64,000 nt of DNA from Antrihabitans auranticaus (GTDB lineage: Bacteria > Actinomycetota > Actinomycetes > Mycobacteriales > Mycobacteriaceae): the NCBI RefSeq assembly GCF_016481275.1, contig NZ_JAEMNW010000002.1, positions 868,001 through 932,000 of the forward strand, given 5' to 3'. The position numbers and the translations under genes were made by a program. Positions 20,679-28,156 of the stretch are shown here, piece after piece. Each line of letters opens with the position of its first letter. The first letter of the stretch is position 1. Below the pieces are notes generated by a model that saw nothing but the letters and a program-made list of their open reading frames with translations, did not search any database and was not told the DNA's origin.

Positions 20679-21733
20679 GACGACGTGACGCTCCTTTTCA
20701 GGCTGCCGATGTCGAGCGATCCGTTCGTCATCGGTATGTGGGGGACTGCCGAGGTTGCCGAAATCGGGGGTGGCGGAAGAGCATCGAAAAAATCCACGGC
20801 CGGCGCGAAGAACAGAGTGCCGGTCACTGCCGTCGAAAAGTCGAGGATCCGGTCGTGAGTAACGTCGCCGGAACCGACGAACATGTTCTCCAGCATTGTT
20901 TCCGTCACTGCAGGAGTTGCGGCGTAACCGATGAAGTACGTACCGAATTCGCCGGACTTGATGCTGCCGAACGGCATATTGGCGCGCAGAATCTGCCGCT
21001 CGTCACCGTTGTCGTCGATGACCGTCGTCCTCGCGACGTGTGAATCGACGGGTTTGACCGTGTCCGGCAGTTCGTAGTCGTCCAGTTTGGTTCGGCCGAT
21101 CACCATTTCTTGTTCTTCGACGGTCAGCAACTTCCAGGTCGCCATGTCGTGCAGATACTTCTGAACGATCACGTAACTGCCACCGTCGAATTCGGGGTCT
21201 TCGGCGCCGACGAGCGCGGCAGAGTAGGCGCCCCGGCCGGTCGGGTTCTCGGTCCCGTCGACGAAGCCGAGCAGATCACGCTGTTCGAAATACCGGAAGC
21301 CCATCGTCTCGTCGACGATTGTCGCTGCCGCGCCGAGACGGTCGGCGATGGTGGTCCCGAGTTCGAAACACGCGTCCAGCGATTCGGCCTTGATGTGGAA
21401 GAGCAGATCGCCCGGTGTCGACGGGGCCTGGTGCCGCTCGCCGGCAAACTCGGGAAATACGTGTAGCTCCTGTGGTTTCGGCCCGCTGAACAGGCGGTCC
21501 CAGGCAGCGGATCCGATCGCGGTGACACAGGTCAACCCGGTTCCGGGAAGGCGAAAGCCGACAGACCGTTCGAGGCCTGCCACGTCGGCGAGCAGATCGC
21601 GAACGATCGGTTCGCCACCCTCGTCGATGGTGGCGACGAGGAATACAGCCGCTCGCGTCAACGGGTCGATGATCGCCTGGGGTTCGCCCACGCCCACCAC
21701 ATTAGCCACGCTCGGAGAGATCGGCGCATGCAT
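20675..21733 (-). CDS. DyP-type haem peroxidase, encapsulin cargo
   Basis: Dye-decolorizing peroxidase of 352 residues. The distal catalytic Asp159 lies in GFVDGTENP; the proximal His and distal Arg regions are recognisable in VDSHVARTTV and ILRANMPFG. The C terminus (about 338-352) contains GSLDIGSLKR, the typical encapsulin-targeting peptide, after a Pro-rich linker (ALPPPPISA). The ATG at 21733 (MHAPISPSV) begins 8 bases after the amidohydrolase stop. The product is therefore predicted to be packed inside the encapsulin encoded next, possibly for oxidative-stress defence or turnover of an unknown substrate. Confidence 0.95.
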   Translation of the reverse strand: MHAPISPSVANVVGVGEPQAIIDPLTRAAVFLVATIDEGGEPIVRDLLADVAGLERSVGFRLPGTGLTCVTAIGSAAWDRLFSGPKPQELHVFPEFAGERHQAPSTPGDLLFHIKAESLDACFELGTTIADRLGAAATIVDETMGFRYFEQRDLLGFVDGTENPTGRGAYSAALVGAEDPEFDGGSYVIVQKYLHDMATWKLLTVEEQEMVIGRTKLDDYELPDTVKPVDSHVARTTVIDDNGDERQILRANMPFGSIKSGEFGTYFIGYAATPAVTETMLENMFVGSGDVTHDRILDFSTAVTGTLFFAPAVDFFDALPPPPISATSAVPHIPMTNGSLDIGSLKRSVTSS

Positions 21734-21741
21734 TCGGCTCG

Positions 21742-22617
21742 CTAGATGCCGAAGATGCGTGCTGCGTTGGCGAAACAGACAGAACGGACCCACTCGTCGC
21801 CCAATTCGAGCCGCGTCAGAGCAGTCAGAGCCTCGACGTAGGGATACGGGATATTGGGGAAGTCACTGCCGAACAGGATCCGGTCGGACAGCGCCTGCAG
21901 CCGCGGCAGCTCGTGGCGACCGAATGGAATGCCTTCCTCGGTGAAGTCGGTGAAAGCCATTGTGGTGTCCAGCAATACGCCGTGATACTGATCGGCGATG
22001 TCGAGAAACTCCGAATACTCGGGCATTCCCATGTGCGCAATGATCAACCGCAGGCGCGGGGTGCGGGCGAGGACGGCGCGGATCGGATCGGGGCCGGTGA
22101 ACGTTCCCGGTGCCGGGCCGGAACCGCAGTGGATGACGATCGGAACCTGTGCGTCTTCGAGCATGCCCCAGACCGGATGCAGCAGCGGGTCGTCGGGGTG
22201 ATAATTACCGACCTGTATGTGCGACTTGAAGATTCGCGCACCCGCGGTCAGGGCGTGTTCGACGTAGCTCTCGACTCCGAGTTCGGGAAAGAAGGTCGCC
22301 GTCTGCAGGCAATCCGGTGTGCGGGCGGCGAATTCGGCCGCCCATTCATTGAGCCAGGCGGCCATGTCCGGCTTGTGTGGATAGATCATCGATGTGAACG
22401 CTCGAACCCCGAACTCGCGCAGCTGTTCCACGCGCGCGTCCTCGTCGGTCCGATAGCGAATCGGCCACGGTCGGCCGGTGAGGGGGCCGGCCGAATCGAA
22501 GTAGTCCCACACCTTTTGCAACACCCGGTCAGGCATGAAATGCGTATGGATGTCGATCAGTCCGGGCAAATCGAGTTCGCGCCAGAACTCGACTACCGCG
22601 GTCGCGTCGGAGTTCAC
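21742..22617 (-). CDS. Amidohydrolase-2 family metal hydrolase
   Basis: A 291-residue TIM-barrel amidohydrolase of the PF04909 type. The N-terminal metal motif is HTHF in LIDIHTHFMP. Further metal-site candidates are HCGSGPAPG, IIAHMGMPEY and FGSDFPNIPY. Members decarboxylate or hydrolyse small cyclic or aromatic acids; the substrate here is unknown. The GTG start at 22617 overlaps the nucleoside hydrolase stop (GTGA), and the gene ends 8 bp before the DyP peroxidase. It is thus embedded in the encapsulin operon, which is unusual. Confidence 0.85.
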   Translation of the reverse strand: MNSDATAVVEFWRELDLPGLIDIHTHFMPDRVLQKVWDYFDSAGPLTGRPWPIRYRTDEDARVEQLREFGVRAFTSMIYPHKPDMAAWLNEWAAEFAARTPDCLQTATFFPELGVESYVEHALTAGARIFKSHIQVGNYHPDDPLLHPVWGMLEDAQVPIVIHCGSGPAPGTFTGPDPIRAVLARTPRLRLIIAHMGMPEYSEFLDIADQYHGVLLDTTMAFTDFTEEGIPFGRHELPRLQALSDRILFGSDFPNIPYPYVEALTALTRLELGDEWVRSVCFANAARIFGI

Positions 22618-23654
22618 GACGCCACCGGCGGATAGAGCGTGCGCGCCCAGGAACCGATGCGCTCGATCAACAGATCGAAGAATGCCTCGGGATCGGTCTG
22701 GGTGGCTATCTCGGCGTTCGGCGGTCTGCCCCACATGCCGGTCAGGTCGGCGACAGTCATCCCGCGTGTCAACGTTCCGGTCAACTCGACATCCACCGTC
22801 ACCGGGCGGGTCGTCACGATCGACGGGTCCAGCGCGACTGCGGCAGCGAACGGATCATGCATGTGCGCGAGGAAACCCTGCCCGTGGTCTCGGTGAAAGT
22901 TCATGTAGAACCGGACCGCGTCGCTGAAGTGCCGCACGATCGGGTTGGTAGCCGTCGAACGCGTGGCTTCCGAATGGTCGGCCGAAATTTCTTCGACCGG
23001 AACACTTCCCGCCGTCTGCGCGAGGCGTGCAACATGGTCGGGCTTCATCTCGATCGTCTCCGTGAGGTCCAGCGAGCAGATGATCGGCGGCAGCGCGGCG
23101 GCGGAGAACGCGTCGAACACCACCTTCGCTGCCTCGGGATCGACAGAAATGTTCCATTCGGCGGTCGGCGTGGTGTTTCCCGCGTAATGGAACGCACCTC
23201 CCATCACGACCAGGCGACGGAGTAGCTGCGGCAGTTGCGGTTCCGCTTTCAGCGCGAGTGCAAGATTCGTCAGCGGACCGGTCACGAGGCCGGTCACCTC
23301 GCCGGGATGGCGGCGCGCAACGTCGACCCACAGGTCGCTCGCCGAACGCGCAGACAAGGCACGATCCGACGGCGGCAGTTCGGCGTACCCGATGCCTCGT
23401 GGTCCATGGGTGTCCTCGGTCGTGACCAGCGGAACGACCAGGGGAGTGAGCGACCCGAGCGCAACTTCGATCGGACCGGCCCTACAGACATCGAGCCAGG
23501 CGAGATTGTTGGCGGCGACCACGGGTGCCGCGACATTGCCCGCCGTCGACGCGATGCCGACGATCTCGGCGTCCGGACTCGCGAGCAGGAAGAGCAGGGC
23601 AAGGGAATCGTCGATCCCGGTGTCGACGTCGACCATCACTCGCGCGGTTGTCAC
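22614..23654 (-). CDS. Inosine/uridine-preferring nucleoside hydrolase family
   Basis: Calcium-dependent N-ribohydrolase family protein, 346 residues. The diagnostic N-terminal motif DVDTGIDDSLAL is intact, and GPLTNLALAL, VVMGGAF and a C-terminal HDPFAAAVAL containing the metal-binding Asp are visible. It would cleave a nucleoside or a related N-glycoside to base and ribose. The start is GTG at 23654, 10 bases from the stop of the CoA transferase. It is coupled to the amidohydrolase by a 4-bp overlap, suggesting sequential action on one compound. Confidence 0.9.
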   Translation of the reverse strand: MTTARVMVDVDTGIDDSLALLFLLASPDAEIVGIASTAGNVAAPVVAANNLAWLDVCRAGPIEVALGSLTPLVVPLVTTEDTHGPRGIGYAELPPSDRALSARSASDLWVDVARRHPGEVTGLVTGPLTNLALALKAEPQLPQLLRRLVVMGGAFHYAGNTTPTAEWNISVDPEAAKVVFDAFSAAALPPIICSLDLTETIEMKPDHVARLAQTAGSVPVEEISADHSEATRSTATNPIVRHFSDAVRFYMNFHRDHGQGFLAHMHDPFAAAVALDPSIVTTRPVTVDVELTGTLTRGMTVADLTGMWGRPPNAEIATQTDPEAFFDLLIERIGSWARTLYPPVAS

Positions 23655-23664
23655 CGTTGCATTC

Positions 23665-24924
23665 TCACATCACCCAGTCGGCGGGATCGGCGCCCCACTG
23701 CCGTGCCGGTGCCGGGAAGTCTGCGTAGGCCGCGAGTGCCGGTCGCGCAGTGCGGATTCCGCCGTGCTCGACAAGAGTGTCCGCTCCCGGGTTTGTGGGT
23801 TCACCGGGTTGCTCGCTTCTGCCGGGTGCTGCCAGGAGGTCGGCAGCCGTGCGCGCGAGCGCGGCTCGCACGTCAGTGCCCCGACCGACGCGCACACGGT
23901 CGGTCAAACCATCGACTACGCCCGCGGCGAGCAGGTAACCCGTCGCGTGGTCGAGCGCCTGAGCCGGAAGGGCGCCGGGTGGGTCGGCGCGCTCGATCAG
24001 TGCGATACCCGAAGCGGCCTGCACGATGCTGTCGAAGCCGCGGCGGTCGGCCCACGGACCGGACTCACCCCATGCGCTGACGCGGGCGTCGATGATTCCG
24101 GGACGCACGACGGCCGGATCGATCCCGAACTTGTCGAATGCGCCCGGCCGGTAGCCGGTCACGAGCACGTCGGCGGCGGCGAGCAAATCCCGAAACCTCT
24201 TGTGGTCCTGTGCAGACCGCAGATCGAGCAGTGCCGACCGCTTGCCCTGTCCAGTCTCGAGGTGCTGCCACGGAATTTCCGGCAATTGCGGCGCATCGAT
24301 GCGGAGCACATCGGCGCCCACAAGCGCCAGCGCTCGCGTCGCGGTGGGTCCGGCGATCACACGCGTGAGGTCGAGTACCTTGACTCCGTCGAGCGGGCGG
24401 TCGAGGGTCGCGCTTCCGGCATTCGCAGCGCTACCGCTATCGGCTCGGGGTGTCGACCCGACGAGAGGACCCGTTGCTGCGGCCTGGCCCTGGGCGCTCG
24501 CTGCCCACTCCGCTTCCGTCCGAACTCGCACAGCGATGGCACCGGCACCCGCGGCGTCGCTCTCGACCGCGTCGGCAGAAAGGCCCCGTAAGCGACGGGT
24601 GGTTGCTGCGCGGTCGGCGTCGCCGGGCAGTCCGAGTACGCCCAGTAGGCGGGCGCGGTGATGCGGATAGTTGGCGTGCGTGCGGATCCAGCCGTCGGCA
24701 GTTTCGAAGAATCCGGACAGTTCGGCGAAACCGGAGATCGGCTCGCCGTCGATCCGCATCAGCCGGTCGCCGAGGAAAGACGCGGCCACCCTGCCCGGCT
24801 GCAGGTCCGATTGCACCGGCGCCAGGCCGAGGGCCACCCGGTAGCGATCCACGGCAGCCTCGAACACCGCGACCGACTCCACTGCAAGGGCAAGCACAGG
24901 GAGATGCGCCGACAGGTAGGCCAC
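23665..24924 (-). CDS. CaiB/BaiF (family III) CoA transferase-like protein
   Basis: A 419-residue CoA transferase family III protein. The second half has the core motifs LDGVKVLDLTRVIAGPTATRAL, GADVLRIDAPQ, FDSIVQAASG and LDHATGYLLAAG with a candidate catalytic Asp. The first half resembles a partial domain of the same family, so this looks like the longer CoA-transferase variant. GTG at 24924 is 2 bases after the DUF2784 stop codon. An open frame runs further upstream but in the wrong frame for DUF2784. Donor and acceptor acids cannot be told from sequence. Confidence 0.82.
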   Translation of the reverse strand: MAYLSAHLPVLALAVESVAVFEAAVDRYRVALGLAPVQSDLQPGRVAASFLGDRLMRIDGEPISGFAELSGFFETADGWIRTHANYPHHRARLLGVLGLPGDADRAATTRRLRGLSADAVESDAAGAGAIAVRVRTEAEWAASAQGQAAATGPLVGSTPRADSGSAANAGSATLDRPLDGVKVLDLTRVIAGPTATRALALVGADVLRIDAPQLPEIPWQHLETGQGKRSALLDLRSAQDHKRFRDLLAAADVLVTGYRPGAFDKFGIDPAVVRPGIIDARVSAWGESGPWADRRGFDSIVQAASGIALIERADPPGALPAQALDHATGYLLAAGVVDGLTDRVRVGRGTDVRAALARTAADLLAAPGRSEQPGEPTNPGADTLVEHGGIRTARPALAAYADFPAPARQWGADPADWVM

Positions 24925-24926
24925 TC

Positions 24927-25295
24927 CTACGCCACCCGTGTCCGCCGGAGCGTCAGCGCAGCGAAGCCGACCCACGAGGTCACGACCGCCGTTGCAACCG
25001 CTATCCGAATCAGTCCGAGCGCACTCTCCGGGTAGATGACGCCGGTGAGGTAGTGGTCGATGAATCCGCTGGACGGCAGTCCGGCCTGACCCGCATGGTG
25101 GCGGGCCCAGTTCTCCAAGTCGGTGAGGGGGCACTCGATGCCGATCAGCACGGCGCTGAACCCCCAGCCGACCGCGGGAACGTGCAGGAAAATCAATGCG
25201 CGCCAACGCCATGCGAGGAACCCGCCCACCACGACAAAGCCGACGAAGACGAGATGTACGACGACGGTCGCGTCGGCGAGTAATCGATACAGCAT
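24927..25295 (-). CDS. DUF2784 small membrane protein
   Basis: A 122-residue membrane protein of the DUF2784 family with about four hydrophobic segments (residues 5-28, 32-55, 85-100 region, and about 98-115). It carries the family stretch ECPLTDLENWAR and GFIDHYLTGVIYP. ATG at 25295 is preferred because GGAGGTGG lies about 9 bases upstream; a GTG at 25307 lies too close to that site. It is the first gene of the reverse-strand run leading to DyP and encapsulin. Function unknown. Confidence 0.85.
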   Translation of the reverse strand: MLYRLLADATVVVHLVFVGFVVVGGFLAWRWRALIFLHVPAVGWGFSAVLIGIECPLTDLENWARHHAGQAGLPSSGFIDHYLTGVIYPESALGLIRIAVATAVVTSWVGFAALTLRRTRVA

Positions 25296-25488
25296 CTCGG
25301 GAACCACCTCCCTGAGTCCATGCTATGACCGTGCACAAGAGCAGTGCCACGTCGCCTCCCGCAGCTATCTCGTAATAGCACCTCGACACCTGGGCGATCT
25401 TTGGAAGGATTGGGTCAGCACCCCGTCGACGTGGGACGCGCGCCGATCACGGGAGCCAGTTGAATCCGATTGTGATTGGAGCGATTCT

Positions 25489-26481
25489 ATGAATCCGTTG
25501 AAGCAGGTCGGGGCCCTCGTCACCAAACCCGTCGATGCGATCAGCAAGGCCCTTGCGACACCGACTGGATACACGACGCCGTCCGGCTTCGCACGGCTCG
25601 TTCGCCCCGGGCCGAAACTGGCAGAGGTCGTGCGGGGCAAGATACTGCTGATCACGGGCGGATCGTCGGGCATCGGCCGCGCGGCCGCGATCGAGGCCGC
25701 GGCGGCAGGCGCAACCGTCCTGCTCGTCGCGCGCGGCGAGGAGAAGCTGCAGGAAGTGGCCAACGAGGTCCGCGTCGCCGGTGGGACCGCGCACGTGTAC
25801 CCGTGCGACCTGAGCAATCTCGAGGCGATCGACGAGCTCGTCGCGCAGATCCTCGAAAAGCACGGGCGCGTCGACATCCTCGTCAACAACGCGGGTCGTT
25901 CGATCCGCCGCTCGCTTGCGCTGTCCTACGATCGTTTCCACGACTTCGAACGCACGATGCAGCTGAACTACTTTGCGCCGCTTCGCCTGATGCTCGGTCT
26001 GCTGCCCGGTATGCGGGAGCGGAAGTTCGGGCATGTCATCAACATCTCGACGGTCGGCGTGCAGACCCGCGTGCCACGTTTCGCGGCCTACATCGCGTCG
26101 AAGGCTGCGCTGGACACCGCGTCGGATGCGTTCCAGGCCGAAACACGCGATGAGAACGTGCATTTCACGACCATCCACATGTCGCTGGTGCGGACCCCCA
26201 TGATTGCCCCGACCACGCTGTACGACAACTTCCCGACGCTGACGCCCGAAGAGGCCGGACACGTGGTGTGCGAGGCGATCATCGAGCGGCCGCGCAGGGT
26301 CAGTCCGGCGTTCGGCCGCGTTGCGTCGTTCGCGGATTCTTTGACGCCGGAGATCATGGACGTCGTCCGAAATCGGGGTTTCAAAATGTTCGGCGATTCG
26401 GCATCCGCGAAGGGCGAAGACACCGAAATCTCCGGCGCCAAGAAGGCATTCGTCGATGCGACATCAGGCAACTACTGGTGA
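25489..26481 (+). CDS. Acr1-like fatty acyl-CoA reductase (SDR)
   Basis: Short-chain dehydrogenase, 330 residues, closely resembling Acinetobacter Acr1 and mycobacterial Rv1543, which reduce long-chain acyl-CoA to fatty aldehyde. Shared signatures are TGGSSGIG, NNAGRSIRRS, RFHDFERTMQLNYF, SLVRTPMIAPT and PTLTPEEA. Catalytic Tyr201 and Lys205 are in YIASK. The start ATG at 25489 follows a 190-bp gap; AGCGATT upstream is a weak ribosome site. Aldehyde made here could be reduced to alcohol for wax esters, consistent with the WS/DGAT gene at the window end. Confidence 0.87.
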   Translation: MNPLKQVGALVTKPVDAISKALATPTGYTTPSGFARLVRPGPKLAEVVRGKILLITGGSSGIGRAAAIEAAAAGATVLLVARGEEKLQEVANEVRVAGGTAHVYPCDLSNLEAIDELVAQILEKHGRVDILVNNAGRSIRRSLALSYDRFHDFERTMQLNYFAPLRLMLGLLPGMRERKFGHVINISTVGVQTRVPRFAAYIASKAALDTASDAFQAETRDENVHFTTIHMSLVRTPMIAPTTLYDNFPTLTPEEAGHVVCEAIIERPRRVSPAFGRVASFADSLTPEIMDVVRNRGFKMFGDSASAKGEDTEISGAKKAFVDATSGNYW

Positions 26482-26489
26482 CGGGTGCG

Positions 26490-27257
26490 TCAGCGAAAGA
26501 AGTGCGTGATGGGCCGGTCCTGTAGCCGGCCCTCGACGAACACATCCACCTTCTCGTTGTAGAACGCGACGAGACCCGCGATCGGCAAGAGCTCCCGCGT
26601 CGGAAAGTCGTAGGACCATGCCAGGTCTGCGTAGGTCGCGGACCCGGTGGTGATCGACCAGTAGCCCGTGGTCGTGCCCTTGTACGGGCAGGACGTGACG
26701 GTGGCGGTCGGTGTCAGGCGGCCGAAGTCGACTTCCGCGCGGTTCAGGTAGTACCGGGTGGGTAGTCCGGTCTCGAAAACCATGACTGGAGAGGCAGATT
26801 CGGCGAGGACGAACCCGTCCAGTTCGATTCGTACCGACCGCGTGGACCGCAACGCATCCACGCGGGTGTACGGGTCGCGTGGGTGCACGAAGACCTCTTC
26901 GTCCTCCTCGAACCACGAGTCGACCGCGGTCCAGTCGATTCGCGCCATGCCTGCGAGGCCAGGCAGCGAATCGTCGGTGAACACACGGACCGAGCCGGGC
27001 CGATCCGCAGAGCCGACCCGTAAGCCATGGCGGCGCACGCTGCCGCGGCGCAACCGGTGGGTGTGTTCTTCGTCGACGACGAATTCGGTGTCGATGTCGG
27101 CAACGGGAATGTAATAGTGCGGATAGTTGGGCCACTCCCAGACATACAGCGCAGCGGTCGTGTCGAGCACCGTCTTCCCGTTCAACCGCGCGCGAATTCG
27201 GCGGGGTACAGGCTCGACGCGATCGACGGGCGTGTGGATCTGCGGGTAATCGCGCAC
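26490..27257 (-). CDS. DUF427 domain protein
   Basis: A 255-residue protein with the DUF427 fold, apparently two related halves. The second half holds the family signature TSCPYKGTTTGYWSI and ADLAWSYDFPTRELLPIAG, followed by VAFYNEKVDVFVEG. The first half contains VRARLNG-like and YYIPVADIDTEFV stretches. GTG at 27257 is chosen for the AGGAG 7-8 bases upstream on the reverse strand. Function is not established for the family. It is convergent with the acyl-CoA reductase and divergent from the methyltransferase. Confidence 0.88.
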   Translation of the reverse strand: MRDYPQIHTPVDRVEPVPRRIRARLNGKTVLDTTAALYVWEWPNYPHYYIPVADIDTEFVVDEEHTHRLRRGSVRRHGLRVGSADRPGSVRVFTDDSLPGLAGMARIDWTAVDSWFEEDEEVFVHPRDPYTRVDALRSTRSVRIELDGFVLAESASPVMVFETGLPTRYYLNRAEVDFGRLTPTATVTSCPYKGTTTGYWSITTGSATYADLAWSYDFPTRELLPIAGLVAFYNEKVDVFVEGRLQDRPITHFFR

Positions 27258-27352
27258 TTTGTTCTCCTCGGTTCGGCTTCGAGTCTCGTCGCGGATCGCG
27301 CGTCGAGCACGCAAATCGTGCAGGCGTCACAACTGGGTAAGGTTTGTTGGGG

Positions 27353-28156
27353 ATGTCCACTGATTCGGTAGCGCCCGTGTCCGGCGTCGTTGCGACGCTG
27401 CGTGCTGCAGGCTGCGTGTTCGCCGAAGACGAGGCGCGGTTGCTGCTGGCAGCCGCGCAGTCACGCGTGCAACTCGATGCGATGGTCGAGCGGCGCGCGG
27501 CCGGTTTGCCTCTCGAGCACATTCTCGGCTGGGCCGAGTTCTGTGGTCTCCGAGTATCGGTGGATCCGCGAGTGTTCGTACCCCGCCGGCGCACGGAGTT
27601 TTTGATCGAGCAGGCCGTCGCGTCGTCGCCGCACAATCCGGTCGTGGTCGACCTCTGTTGCGGCGCAGGCGCTTTGGGTCTCGCATTTGCTTCGCGTGTC
27701 CCGAGTTGCCGCGTGTACGCAGCCGATATCGACGCAGCCGCCGTGCAGTGCGCGCGCCGAAATCTGGTTCCGCTCGGCGCAGCGGTCTACGAGGGGGATC
27801 TGTATGAGCCGCTGCCCGATTCGTTGCTCGGGACGGTCGACGTCCTGCTGGTGAATGCACCGTATGTGCCGAGCTGCGAGATCGCCATGATGCCGCCCGA
27901 AGCGCGTCTGCACGAAAACTCGGTGGCACTCGACGGGGGCGCCGATGGCCTCGACGTGCTGCGGCGCGTGATTGCCGATGCACCGGACTGGCTAGCACCA
28001 GGCGGCAGACTGTTCTTCGAGACGGGCGAGGCGCAGGCGGCCGCGGCCGTGCACATTCTCGACGCCGCCGGTTTGACCGCACAGGTCGTCGCAGACGACG
28101 ACGGCGGTGCCAACGTCTTGGTGGGGACGCGTCAGCCGAGCACGTTGTCGACGTAG
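27353..28156 (+). CDS. HemK/PrmC-like class I methyltransferase
   Basis: A 267-residue SAM-dependent methyltransferase of the HemK family (putative protein-(glutamine-N5) methyltransferase). The SAM site is VVVDLCCGAGALGLAF. The substrate motif that is NPPY in canonical family members reads NAPY in LLVNAPYVP. The N-terminal helical domain and the VPRRRTEFLIEQ loop are family-like. ATG at 27353 is chosen over an upstream TTG. It is probably a second HemK paralogue rather than the release-factor enzyme PrmC. Its 3' end overlaps the convergent antiporter gene by 25 bp. Confidence 0.85.
   Translation: MSTDSVAPVSGVVATLRAAGCVFAEDEARLLLAAAQSRVQLDAMVERRAAGLPLEHILGWAEFCGLRVSVDPRVFVPRRRTEFLIEQAVASSPHNPVVVDLCCGAGALGLAFASRVPSCRVYAADIDAAAVQCARRNLVPLGAAVYEGDLYEPLPDSLLGTVDVLLVNAPYVPSCEIAMMPPEARLHENSVALDGGADGLDVLRRVIADAPDWLAPGGRLFFETGEAQAAAAVHILDAAGLTAQVVADDDGGANVLVGTRQPSTLST

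Noticed and set aside
19155-20858. 567-codon + strand frame across PucR and encapsulin
   Set aside because: It crosses two clear genes in other frames; sequence is Arg/Ala-rich and shows no domain.
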